Shown one piece after another: positions 13,680 through 21,486 of a DNA stretch of 23,666 nucleotides. Both the position numbers and the translations under genes were made by a program. The notes beneath the pieces are model-generated. The model was not told the origin of the DNA. It searched no databases and worked only from the letters and a program-made list of their open reading frames with translations. Source of the DNA: an uncultured Clostridia bacterium (lineage in GTDB: Bacteria > Bacillota_A > Clostridia > TANB77 > CAG-508); contig CANQXO010000013.1 in the NCBI GenBank assembly GCA_947627825.1, forward strand, positions 1 through 23,666. The letters run 5' to 3'. Each line of letters opens with the position of its first letter. The stretch's first letter is position 1.

Positions 13680-15128
13680 TTATTTATGTTTTTTCTTTCT
13701 TACAATTAATACAATAGTTCCTAAGGCAATTATTACTACTGGTATAGCTATTACAATACTTCTAACTATCGTATCTGTAGTTTCAGTTATCATGTAACCT
13801 ATTGAGCTTATTCCTTTTTGAATTTTTATTGTGTCTTCTCTGTCTGATAATTCTGCAACTGATTCTAATACTATATCGCCATTATTTCCAACATTAATTA
13901 ATTCTGTACCTAAAATAGATTGGCTTGAAGTAAATAAGGCATCTGAAATAGCAATCATTGTTGAAGTTTTTTCATCGTCAATTTTCTTTTCTAATACTTC
14001 ACCTAAAACAAATTGTCCTGATTCATCAACACCTTCAATATATTCAATTCCTTGTGATAAATCTTCTTTGCAATATGCACTATCAGTAGTTGTCATGAAT
14101 GGAGAAGCTGTAACACCTAATCCTTCTAAAGTTTCTGCATCACTTGTATTTATTTTGCTTGCATATAACATCATTACAATTCCATCATTGTATATATCTT
14201 TTGTTATACTACTATAGCTTAACTCTGGCATTATCATATAAGGTGTACCCATAAATATATTGCTACTTGATTGTTCACAAACTAATCCATCTGAAAAACT
14301 AATTCCATAAAGTGATAAGATTCTATTTACATTTGCAAATGTTGATACTTTTATATCATCATAAACTACTGATGCATCTTGCATCCATATAATGTTTCCT
14401 CCATTATTTATGTAAGCAATAATTTTTTCTGTTTCTATATCAGTAAAATCTCTTGCTGGGTTAGAAATAATTAATGCATCACAAACTTCTGGTATATCTG
14501 CTGATAATAAGTATAAGCTATTTACATCATAAATTTCATTAACTAAATTTTTTGATAATGTACTTAGCATTGAATATTCACCAATACCAAATTCATCATG
14601 ACCAGTTAAGAAATATATTTGTGGCTTCTTTTCTATGGTAACTTCTAAAATTGCATTTGTTATTTTTTGTTCTGCTAATTGATAGCTTGTATCTGACATA
14701 TCTGTTATATACATTTCAGATGCATCAATTACTTTGTATCTTTGTTCTGATGCAACTGCAACAAATTGTTCTGTTGATGTTGCTTGATATTGTGATACTA
14801 AGTCAGGTCTATCTTCAATATTTAATACTTGAACTTTTATTTTTCCATTTACATTACTGTATTGTTTTCCTAGTGTTACTTCTAGGCTTTCTTCATTAAA
14901 TCCAAAGAAATATAAATTAACTTCTTTATCAATTGACTTCACTGACTCTTTTGATTCATCAGTTAAAGAAAATATTTTTTCTTCAGTAAAATCAAAAGGA
15001 TTTATATTTAAGTTATCTAGTATTTTATTGCCTAATAGGAAAATAACAAGTATTATTGCTACTAAAAGTATTGTACTGCTTGTTTGTCTAAGCCATTTTT
15101 CTCTAATTAATTTTATTAACTTTCTCAA
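13680..15128 (-). CDS. Gld-like ABC auxiliary protein (GldG/ABC_transp_aux type)
   Basis: A 482-residue protein anchored at both ends: TM1 about 17-36 and a C-terminal helix about 452-475 followed by RKKKHK. Between them lies an extracytoplasmic region typical of the GldG/ABC-type auxiliary family: NPFDFTEEKIFSLTDESKE near the start, the beta-strand/turn KPQIYFLTGHDEFGIGEYS, then CDALIISNPARDFTDIETEKI and GGNIIWMQDASV. In Bacteroidetes GldG belongs with GldA and GldF; in Firmicutes the same three-gene set is common but its substrate is unknown. The start is a TTG with AGGAGG about 8 bases upstream. It follows the permease by 12 bases and is the last gene of the operon. Confidence 0.88.
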   Translation of the reverse strand: MRKLIKLIREKWLRQTSSTILLVAIILVIFLLGNKILDNLNINPFDFTEEKIFSLTDESKESVKSIDKEVNLYFFGFNEESLEVTLGKQYSNVNGKIKVQVLNIEDRPDLVSQYQATSTEQFVAVASEQRYKVIDASEMYITDMSDTSYQLAEQKITNAILEVTIEKKPQIYFLTGHDEFGIGEYSMLSTLSKNLVNEIYDVNSLYLLSADIPEVCDALIISNPARDFTDIETEKIIAYINNGGNIIWMQDASVVYDDIKVSTFANVNRILSLYGISFSDGLVCEQSSSNIFMGTPYMIMPELSYSSITKDIYNDGIVMMLYASKINTSDAETLEGLGVTASPFMTTTDSAYCKEDLSQGIEYIEGVDESGQFVLGEVLEKKIDDEKTSTMIAISDALFTSSQSILGTELINVGNNGDIVLESVAELSDREDTIKIQKGISSIGYMITETTDTIVRSIVIAIPVVIIALGTIVLIVRKKKHK

Positions 15129-15140
15129 CTTTTTACCCTC

Positions 15141-15824
15141 CTATTTCACAAGTTTTCTTTTTTGCAAAGATATTATTGTAAATAATATAAACATCAATGC
15201 AAAAGATAATAAATATACTGTATCTGATATTGATATTGTTCCATACATAAATGAATTCCAAAAAGCATCCATCAATGAGTATGAACTTAATACTGGAATT
15301 TTATTTGGTAAAAACCATAATAGTAGGAAAAATCCCATAGATACTACAGCTGAAATGACTTGATTTTCAGTAAGAGTTGATACAAACATTCCAAATGCAA
15401 TATAAGCAATTGAAAGTAATGCAAATCCCAAAACTGCAATTAATGCAGTTGGTAAATATGGCTCTCCAAGGCATTCAATTATAACGAAATATACAAGTGT
15501 ACTAATTACTGATATTAAAACTACTATAGTAGCTGCTAAAAATTTGCCCATTACTATTTGTGTTATACTTTTTGGTGATGTAAGTATTAGCTGTTCTGTA
15601 CCTGTTTTTCTTTCTTCTGCAAACAATCCCATTGTCAACACTGGCACAATAAATGTTAATACTGTTACTGCTGAACCAAATGTATATTGAAATTCTAGCC
15701 CTGCATAGCTAAATACATCTAAGTAGAAGAATAAACTACAAGCTGCTAAGAAAATTCCAATATATATGTAACCTATTGGAGATAAGAAATAGTGTTTTAA
15801 TTCTTTTTTCATTATAGCAATCAT
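15141..15824 (-). CDS. ABC-2 type permease (GldF/NosY-like)
   Basis: A 227-residue permease with six predicted helices. The N-terminus MKKELKHYFLSPIGYIYIG and the first cytoplasmic loop FAEERKTGTEQLILTSPKS are hallmarks of the GldF-type ABC-2 subfamily. It forms the membrane channel for the ATPase encoded immediately upstream; the stop of that gene and this ATG share one base (TAATG at 15824), and AAAGGAGG lies within the ATPase 3' end, so translation is coupled. The product of the next gene downstream is its auxiliary subunit. Substrate unknown. Confidence 0.92.
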   Translation of the reverse strand: MIAIMKKELKHYFLSPIGYIYIGIFLAACSLFFYLDVFSYAGLEFQYTFGSAVTVLTFIVPVLTMGLFAEERKTGTEQLILTSPKSITQIVMGKFLAATIVVLISVISTLVYFVIIECLGEPYLPTALIAVLGFALLSIAYIAFGMFVSTLTENQVISAVVSMGFFLLLWFLPNKIPVLSSYSLMDAFWNSFMYGTISISDTVYLLSFALMFILFTIISLQKRKLVK

Positions 15825-17254
15825 TAGTTTTTACCTCCTTTTTTATTATTTTGTTTTTTTGTATTATTACTTACTTTTTTATTTGTACTATTGCTTTTAG
15901 TTTGAGGCTTTGATTGTGTATTAGTTTTAGTGCTTTTTTGTGTCTTTGCTTGAGTTTTGGCAGTAGTCTGTGTTTTTGTTTGAGCACTATTCTGTGAATT
16001 TACTTGTGCTTTTGCTTTGTTTGCAGTTTTATTTTGACTTGACTTTTTTGAAGTGTTTTGTGTTTTTTCATTTTGTTTTTTATTATTTTTTGCTTCTCTT
16101 TTTTCTTCTTTTAATTTCTGTTTGTCTTCCTTCTCTTGCTGTCTTAATAATTTATCCTTTTCCCACTCTCTGTTAAAGGCATCTTTTGCTTCTTGTTTTT
16201 CCTCTTTTTTGTCAGCTTTTATTGCCTTTTTTCTGTCCTTTTTATTCATCTTGCTTATTTCATCTTGTCTTTTCTTCTTTTTAGTTTCTTCCTCTTTTTT
16301 AGCATTTTGAATTTCTGTTTCCTTATTGTTAATAACCTTTAAGAAGGCATCTTCCAAAGTAGCCTCTGATTGCTTTAATTCAAATATTGTAATATCCTCT
16401 TTTGGCAATGTTGTAAATAATTTCTTTCTAATGTCTGTATCCTTATTAGATGTTACCAAATATTGCTTTGTTCCATCTTCATTATCTTTAATAAGTTTAA
16501 TTTCCTTTATTTCTGTAATCTTTTTCTTTATAGTTTCCATCTTGTTTTCTTTGTCTTCAACAGTTATTACTAAGCTATTTTCAGCTTGTGTTTGCTTTTC
16601 AAGATGACTTGGTGTATCTATTGCTAAAATCTTTCCTTTATTGATTATAACAACTCTTTCACAAACTTGGCTTATTTCAGATAATATGTGAGAACTTATA
16701 AAAACTGTATGATTTTTTCCAAGAGACTTAATTAAATTTCTAATTTCAATAATTTGCTTTGGGTCAAGACCAACAGTTGGCTCATCTAATATAAGTATGT
16801 CAGGATTTCCCATCAATGCACCTGCCAAACTTACCCTTTGCTTATAACCTCTTGAAATGTTTTTAATCAACTTTTTTTGAACACTCTCTAAGCCGGTTTC
16901 CTTTATTACTTTTTCTACTTGACTTTTTCTTTCTTTTCTTTTAACATTCTTTAGTTCGGCCATAAATTTTATAAATTCTTTTACAGTTAATTCATTGTAT
17001 AATGGCACATTTTCAGGCATATATCCTATTTGCATTTTTGCTTTTTTAGGTTGTTTTGATACATCATACCCATTAACAATAATTCTCCCTTTGCTTGGCT
17101 CTATGTAACCTGTTATCATGTTCATTGTAGTAGATTTTCCAGCACCATTAGGGCCCAAAAAACCAACTATTTCATTCTTTTTTACTTCAAAGCTAATGTC
17201 TTCTACAGCTACAAACTTGCCATATCTTTTGGTAACATTTTTAACTTCTATCAA
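15824..17254 (-). CDS. ABC transporter ATPase with long basic C-terminal tail
   Basis: A 476-residue ATPase of the ABC-2 (NatA/GldA-like) class: Walker A GPNGAGKST, Q-loop IGYMPENVPLY, signature NISRGYKQR (S-R-G replacing the usual SGG), Walker B ILILDEPTVGLD, and switch ISSHILSE. A small C-terminal domain follows to about residue 310. Beyond it are about 165 residues unusual for the family: a Lys/Glu-rich, probably coiled-coil stretch, then a Thr/Gln/Asn/Lys low-complexity tail ending KKGGKN. The frame opens at TTG 17269, but that codon overlaps GGAGG; TTG 17254 is 8 bases downstream of it and yields the classic start IEVKNVTKRYG. First gene of the three-gene operon with permease and auxiliary protein. 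Confidence 0.93.
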   Translation of the reverse strand: MIEVKNVTKRYGKFVAVEDISFEVKKNEIVGFLGPNGAGKSTTMNMITGYIEPSKGRIIVNGYDVSKQPKKAKMQIGYMPENVPLYNELTVKEFIKFMAELKNVKRKERKSQVEKVIKETGLESVQKKLIKNISRGYKQRVSLAGALMGNPDILILDEPTVGLDPKQIIEIRNLIKSLGKNHTVFISSHILSEISQVCERVVIINKGKILAIDTPSHLEKQTQAENSLVITVEDKENKMETIKKKITEIKEIKLIKDNEDGTKQYLVTSNKDTDIRKKLFTTLPKEDITIFELKQSEATLEDAFLKVINNKETEIQNAKKEEETKKKKRQDEISKMNKKDRKKAIKADKKEEKQEAKDAFNREWEKDKLLRQQEKEDKQKLKEEKREAKNNKKQNEKTQNTSKKSSQNKTANKAKAQVNSQNSAQTKTQTTAKTQAKTQKSTKTNTQSKPQTKSNSTNKKVSNNTKKQNNKKGGKN

Positions 17255-17299
17255 GTTTCTTCCCTCCAATCTCTTATTTCCCTAAGAATTTACAGTGTA

Positions 17300-17329
17300 A
17301 TATTATCACTATATGTTCTTTTTTGGCAA
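17300..17329 (-). promoter_or_regulatory. Promoter of the Gld-like ABC operon
   Basis: TTGCCA (17329-17324) and TAATAT (17305-17300) on the minus strand with an 18-base spacer and a TG dinucleotide one base before the -10 (extended -10), about 45 bases before the TTG start. Confidence 0.55.
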
Positions 17330-17435
17330 GCTTTTTGTATTAATTTCACAAAAAATTCACATTGCTTAACATATTACATCTTACATTTATATTTTACTTG
17401 GTGCCTATGAGCCATCTTTTTTACTTTTATACCAC

Positions 17436-17472
17436 AAAATACTACTATTATATACTTTAATAGTAGTATTTT
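17436..17472. terminator. Terminator after the M18 aminopeptidase gene
   Basis: AAATACTACTATTA (17437-17450) and TAATAGTAGTATTT (17458-17471) form a 14-bp perfect stem with a 7-base loop. T residues follow on both strands (longer on the plus strand), so it can work in both directions; the gene it most plausibly ends is the aminopeptidase at 17522-18913. The remaining spacer 17330-17435 shows no convincing gene. Confidence 0.65.
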
Positions 17473-17521
17473 TTTATTATATCTTTGATAATCTTTCATT
17501 TAATTTTTTAAATACCATTAT

Positions 17522-18913
17522 TTAATTGTTAAAAAATGTAGTGTAGGCCATATATGCTGAATATACATCAAATTTGCTTGTTACCTCATAAGGTGCATGC
17601 ATTGATAATACTGGAACTCCGCAATCTATTACATCTACACCTTTATTTGCTAAGATGTATGCAATAGTTCCTCCACCTCCAATATCAACCTTTCCTAATT
17701 CAGCTAATTGATATTGTATATTATTTTGATTAAATATTCTTCTAATAAATGCAACAAATTCTGCGTTAGCATCTGATGAGCCACTCTTTCCTCTTGCTCC
17801 TGTGTATTTGTTTATTGAAATTCCATATCCAATTAATCCCGCATTGTGAGGGTCTGTAACTTGAGCATATAATGGGTCTGAGCCAGCATCAACATCTGCT
17901 GATAACATTCTTGAATTGCAAAATACCTTTTCTAAAAGATTTGGTCTGTTCATTCTAGCTTTGTTTAAAAGTTCTGCAACGAAAGTATCAAAAACTCTTG
18001 ATTCCATTCCAGTGTTGCCCATACTTCCAATTTCTTCTTTATCTGAAAATAAGCAAATTGCAGTTCTTTCTGGATTTTGAATATTTAAAATTGCTCTTAA
18101 AGCTGTGTATACACAAACTTTGTCGTCTTGACCATATCCTGCAATTAAGCTTTCATCAAGTCCCATAGTTCTTGCTTTAAAAGCAGGAACAACTTCAAGT
18201 TCACTACTCATAAAATCATCTTCAGTAATGCCATATTTTTTATTCAATAATTTTAATATATTTTTCTTAACTCTATCTTTACCCTTTTCATCTTCACCGT
18301 CTGGTCTGTTTCCTACCATAACTGCTAAATTCTCACCATTAATAGCCTCTGACAATTTCTTTTGCTCTTGTTCTTTAGCTAAATGAGGAAGTAAATCTGT
18401 AATTGTAAAAACAGGTTCATTGTCATTTTCACCTAATGAAATTGTTATCTTCTCTCCATTTTCTTTTACAATTACCCCATGAATTGCAAGAGGAATAGTA
18501 GTCCATTGATATTTTTTTATTCCACCATAGTAATGTGTTTTTAAATATGCAAATTCTCCCTCTTGAACAAGTGGGTTTGGTTTTAAATCTAATCTAGGTG
18601 AATCTGCATGAGCACCAACAATATTTACGCCTTCTTCTAATGATTTTGTTCCCATAACAGCTAGATATAAACTTTTGCCTCTATTAACAAAATAAACTTT
18701 GTCTCCCGGATGTAATTCAGAGTATTCATCTAATGATTTAAATCCATTTTCTCTTGCTATCTTCTCAGATAAAGCTACAATTTCTCTTTCAGTTTTAGCT
18801 TGATTTAAATAATTCATATATTCATCTGCAAACTGAAAAATACTTTTCTCAATTTCTTCGCTTAAATTTTCCCATCCAGATTTTCTTTTTCTTTCTAAAT
18901 CGCTCATTTTCAT
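17522..18913 (-). CDS. apeA: M18 family zinc aminopeptidase
   Basis: A 463-residue cytoplasmic metallo-aminopeptidase of the M18 (aspartyl aminopeptidase-like) family, which removes N-terminal residues from peptides using two metal ions. Metal/catalytic motifs are all present: GAHADSPRLDLK with His102 and Asp104, GYGQDDKVC with Asp263/264, SDKEEIGSMGNTG with the Glu293-Glu294 pair, SADVDAGSDPLY with Asp340, and SMHAPYEVTSKFD with His439. Length and sequence fit the ~465-residue 'M18 family aminopeptidase 1' subgroup rather than the shorter ApeB subgroup. The first ATG has AAAGGAAAG nearby; a second ATG two codons later is possible. It is monocistronic, divergent from the VanW-type gene. Confidence 0.94.
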   Translation of the reverse strand: MKMSDLERKRKSGWENLSEEIEKSIFQFADEYMNYLNQAKTEREIVALSEKIARENGFKSLDEYSELHPGDKVYFVNRGKSLYLAVMGTKSLEEGVNIVGAHADSPRLDLKPNPLVQEGEFAYLKTHYYGGIKKYQWTTIPLAIHGVIVKENGEKITISLGENDNEPVFTITDLLPHLAKEQEQKKLSEAINGENLAVMVGNRPDGEDEKGKDRVKKNILKLLNKKYGITEDDFMSSELEVVPAFKARTMGLDESLIAGYGQDDKVCVYTALRAILNIQNPERTAICLFSDKEEIGSMGNTGMESRVFDTFVAELLNKARMNRPNLLEKVFCNSRMLSADVDAGSDPLYAQVTDPHNAGLIGYGISINKYTGARGKSGSSDANAEFVAFIRRIFNQNNIQYQLAELGKVDIGGGGTIAYILANKGVDVIDCGVPVLSMHAPYEVTSKFDVYSAYMAYTTFFNN

Positions 18914-18950
18914 TCTTTCCTTTCAAATAACTTTCTTTAGTGTTCCAATT

Positions 18951-18978
18951 TTTATATTCTATTATTCTTATATCACAA
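18951..18978 (-). promoter_or_regulatory. Likely promoter of the M18 aminopeptidase gene
   Basis: TTGTGA (18978-18973) and TATAAA (18956-18951) on the minus strand, 16-base spacer, about 38 bases before the ATG. The region is extremely AT-rich, so chance matches are likely. Confidence 0.4.
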
Positions 18979-19011
18979 ATAAAATAAAAATTAAATATAT
19001 TTAAATAAATA

Positions 19012-19040
19012 TTTACTTTTTTTATTTTTTATTGTTTAAT
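19012..19040 (+). promoter_or_regulatory. Likely promoter of the VanW/G5 gene
   Basis: TTTACT (19012-19017) and TTTAAT (19035-19040) with a 17-base spacer, followed by AAGGAGA at 19046-19052 and ATG at 19062, so the leader would be only about 15 bases. Confidence 0.45.
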
Positions 19041-19061
19041 ATATGAAGGAGAAATAATAAA

Positions 19062-20726
19062 ATGAACTCAATTTTATATACTGGTGAAGATGACAACATC
19101 TTTACGACAGAAGACTATAAAATTATTGAAGAAGCAGAAGAAATAATCAAAGAAAATTATCCAAGTTTTGAGCCTATCATAAAGAGAAAACATACAGCAT
19201 TATTGGTATTTTCCATTTTATTTTTTGTGGTCTTTATTTTTCTTATGATTTTTTCAACGATATTTGTATTTATGAATTCCTATCATTCAAACATAATGAA
19301 AGGAATTAGCGTATTTGGTATAGATTTATCGGGACTTAGCCAAGATGAAGCTAAAAATAAAATTTTATCAGAAACCGAAAACAGAATTTCCACAGAAATT
19401 GTTTTAACACATAATGATGAAACTTACACTTTACATCCTTTGGAAATAAATGTAGCTTATGACATTGACCAGATTTTAAATACAGCCTACTTAACAGGTC
19501 GAGAAGGAAATATTTTTGCTAGAAATTTTGAAATATTGAATTGTTTGGTAAAAGGAAAAGAAATATCTCCAACTATTTCATATAATAATGAAAGTTTGTT
19601 ATCAGCAATTTCGCAAATGGACGCTAGTTTTGCAGATGGATTAAAAGAGCCTGATTATGAAATAAGCGAGAATAATTTGATTATAACTAGTGGAAAAAGT
19701 GGATTTGTTGTTGATACAGATAGCTTAAAAGAACTATTAACTGCAAAACTTGTGTCTTCATTATATGATAATAACTCTATTGAAATTCCAGTAGTTCCAA
19801 AGCAAGCAAGTTCAATAAACATTGATGAAATACATAATGAAATTTACAAAGAAGCAAAGGATGCATATTATACTACTAACCCATTTGCAGTTTATCCATC
19901 ATCTACCGGTATTGATTTTGCAGTATCAATAGATGAAGCAAAAGCTTTAATTACTGGCGAAAGCAATACTTATACAATACCATTAAAAGTTTTATATCCT
20001 AAAGTAAAAACTAGCGACATTGGACTAGAAGCTTTTCCAAATAGCCTTGCATCATACTCAAGCAATTATTCTTCAAGCAATGCTAATAGGTCAACAAACA
20101 TAGCATTAGCAAGTTCAAAAATCAATGGATTAGTTCTTATGCCTGGAGAAGTATTTTCATTTAATGGAACTGTAGGAAAACGAACCGCATCTGCAGGTTT
20201 TAAAGTAGCAGGCGTATATGTAAACGGACAAGTAACAAATGACTATGGTGGAGGCATTTGCCAAGTATCAAGCACACTATATAATGCTGTATTAAGAGCA
20301 AACTTAGAAATAGTAGAAAGAACAAATCACATGTTCCCTGTTGGTTATGTTCCAATTGGAACTGATGCAACAGTATCATGGGGCGCTCCTGATTTTAAAT
20401 TTAAAAATTCAAGAAGCTATCCAATAAAAATTGTCGCATCAAACTACAATAAAAATTTAAAAATAACAATTTATGGCTTAAAAGAAGAAACAGAATATAC
20501 TGTAGAAATAGTATCTTATACCACTGGTTCTGTACCATATAAAACAACTTACACAACAGACAAAAATTTAGCTCCTGGTCAGACTAAAGTTATTCAAAGT
20601 GGTTCAAACGGTGCAACTTCGGTTGCATATAGAATACTAAAACAAAATGGAGTTGAGGTTTCAAGAGAATTACTTTCAAAAGATACTTATAGTCCTCATA
20701 ATCAAATCATTGCAAGAGGAAATTAA
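19062..20726 (+). CDS. VanW family surface protein with G5 domain
   Basis: A 554-residue membrane-anchored protein. An acidic cytoplasmic N-terminus (1-40) precedes one transmembrane helix (about 45-71). Two PG_binding_4-like regions follow (about 80-330, with the landmark VFGIDLSGLSQDEAKNKI). The VanW domain (about 345-470) shows NRSTNIALASSKINGLVLMP, GEVFSFNGTVGKRT, the invariant DYGGGICQVSSTLYNAVL and NHMFPVGYVPIGTDATVSWG. A G5 domain closes the protein (about 475-554: VEIVSYTTGSVPYKT ... DTYSPHNQIIARG). Such proteins are probably attached to or act on peptidoglycan; VanW was first named in vancomycin-resistance clusters but most members are unrelated to resistance, and no other van gene is nearby. 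Start and ribosome site are unambiguous. Confidence 0.93.
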   Translation: MNSILYTGEDDNIFTTEDYKIIEEAEEIIKENYPSFEPIIKRKHTALLVFSILFFVVFIFLMIFSTIFVFMNSYHSNIMKGISVFGIDLSGLSQDEAKNKILSETENRISTEIVLTHNDETYTLHPLEINVAYDIDQILNTAYLTGREGNIFARNFEILNCLVKGKEISPTISYNNESLLSAISQMDASFADGLKEPDYEISENNLIITSGKSGFVVDTDSLKELLTAKLVSSLYDNNSIEIPVVPKQASSINIDEIHNEIYKEAKDAYYTTNPFAVYPSSTGIDFAVSIDEAKALITGESNTYTIPLKVLYPKVKTSDIGLEAFPNSLASYSSNYSSSNANRSTNIALASSKINGLVLMPGEVFSFNGTVGKRTASAGFKVAGVYVNGQVTNDYGGGICQVSSTLYNAVLRANLEIVERTNHMFPVGYVPIGTDATVSWGAPDFKFKNSRSYPIKIVASNYNKNLKITIYGLKEETEYTVEIVSYTTGSVPYKTTYTTDKNLAPGQTKVIQSGSNGATSVAYRILKQNGVEVSRELLSKDTYSPHNQIIARGN

Positions 20727-20756
20727 AATGTTTCATACTAAAAATATTTTATATGC

Positions 20757-20788
20757 AAAAAAATAGTTGGGAAATCCCAACTATTTTT
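20757..20788. terminator. Bidirectional terminator between VanW gene and hypothetical gene
   Basis: AAATAGTTGGG (20761-20771) pairs with CCCAACTATTT (20776-20786), with an A-run before and a T-run after, so both strands carry stem plus T-tail. It serves the rightward VanW gene and the leftward gene at 20849-21286. Confidence 0.85.
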
Positions 20789-20848
20789 CATTTTTTGATT
20801 TACTACAACTGGTTTTCAGACGATACTATTGAATTTTGTTTGTTTAAC

Positions 20849-21286
20849 TCAAACGACGCATTTTTCCAAGTTAAACTTTTCGAACACTCTCGGATACTTA
20901 CTACCGCACAGCAGGAACAGATACTGGCATGCAAGAATTCTCGTGCGTACCTTCTTGTAGTTCATAAGAACCTCGTGGCACTTTTTGAATTCTTCTGTAG
21001 AAGTATCTTCATTCTCCTGCGGATTAACCTCAGTCAGAATGAGATAAGACCATTCCTCTTGTCCATCAAAGTCCCATGTTAAAATGGAAACATCGAGGAT
21101 TTCGAGGAGAGCAAGGAATTCTTGCATTTGTCTTTCCACATACTGCGGATTTTTTACAATGCCATACCTTCCTCTTACAGTCAGTAGCCGAGCAAGCCGA
21201 GCCTTGTTTGCGAGCAGTTTTTTTGCATTACCAGAAAGTATTTCCTGCACGCTCGTTAGTTTTTCTTGAGTCATTTCGCTACTCAA
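20849..21286 (-). CDS. Hypothetical protein, high-GC island (possible transfer)
   Basis: I do not recognise this 145-residue protein. It looks soluble and mostly helical, with an N-terminal basic helix (LLANKARLARLLTVRGRYG), a middle hydrophobic/aromatic part (EFLALLEILDVSILTWDFDG, then EEWSYLILTEVNP), and a C-terminal half rich in Lys and Cys (four cysteines: KKCHEV, ILACQYLFLLCG, EKCVV). A TTG at 21346 would lengthen it but has no ribosome site; AAAGGGGA is 8 bases before TTG 21286, which I choose. Its base composition is near 45% GC, far above the neighbours, and codons such as CGG, CTC and GCC-type choices stand out, suggesting recent acquisition. A perfect sigma-A promoter precedes it. 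Confidence 0.7.
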   Translation of the reverse strand: MSSEMTQEKLTSVQEILSGNAKKLLANKARLARLLTVRGRYGIVKNPQYVERQMQEFLALLEILDVSILTWDFDGQEEWSYLILTEVNPQENEDTSTEEFKKCHEVLMNYKKVRTRILACQYLFLLCGSKYPRVFEKFNLEKCVV

Positions 21287-21325
21287 TGCTATTTCCCCTT
21301 TCGTGTAATCACACTGTATTTTTTC

Positions 21326-21354
21326 CAGTTGCCTAAAAGTACACAAAGCAACTG
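21326..21354 (-). promoter_or_regulatory. Stem-loop at the 5' end of the hypothetical gene's mRNA
   Basis: CAGTTGC (21326-21332) and GCAACTG (21348-21354) form a 7-bp perfect inverted repeat starting at the predicted transcription start. It could be an mRNA-stabilising stem or an operator; which one is not decidable here. Confidence 0.4.
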
Positions 21355-21360
21355 TTTATT

Positions 21361-21389
21361 ATTATATCATGTTTACATAAATAAGTCAA
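21361..21389 (-). promoter_or_regulatory. Sigma-A promoter of the hypothetical gene
   Basis: TTGACT (21389-21384) and TATAAT (21366-21361), 17-base spacer, on the minus strand. The end of the spacer and the -10 read CATGATATAAT, identical to the LRV-repeat gene promoter at 11480-11508. Confidence 0.88.
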
Positions 21390-21405
21390 TGCTGTTTTTT
21401 TACTA

Positions 21406-21434
21406 TTTACAACCATAAAGCTTTATGTTATACT
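21406..21434 (+). promoter_or_regulatory. Promoter of radical SAM operon with palindromic operator candidate
   Basis: TTTACA (21406-21411) and TATACT (21429-21434), 17-base spacer, with TG one base before the -10. The spacer holds the perfect 14-bp palindrome CATAAAGCTTTATG (21414-21427), exactly where a dimeric repressor would block RNA polymerase. The palindrome is seen; repressor binding is inference. Confidence 0.6.
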
Positions 21435-21486
21435 TATATTAAAATGTTGAAAAATATAATTACACTAGGAAGGAATCACCTTAGAC

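Noticed and set aside
16053..16607. Plus-strand frames opposite the ABC ATPase tail
   Set aside because: They encode only Phe/Leu/Ser-rich strings, the mirror image of Lys/Glu-rich codons; not genes.
17330..17435. Possible small RNA or short gene in the spacer before the aminopeptidase terminator
   Set aside because: No start codon with ribosome site followed by a meaningful frame, no promoter-terminator pair facing each other, and only weak, non-conserved pairing.
19062..20726. VanW as evidence for vancomycin resistance
   Set aside because: No vanH, vanA/B/D or vanX, and VanW/G5 proteins are common surface proteins in Clostridia. The nearby two-component system is 9 kb away and paired with an exporter.
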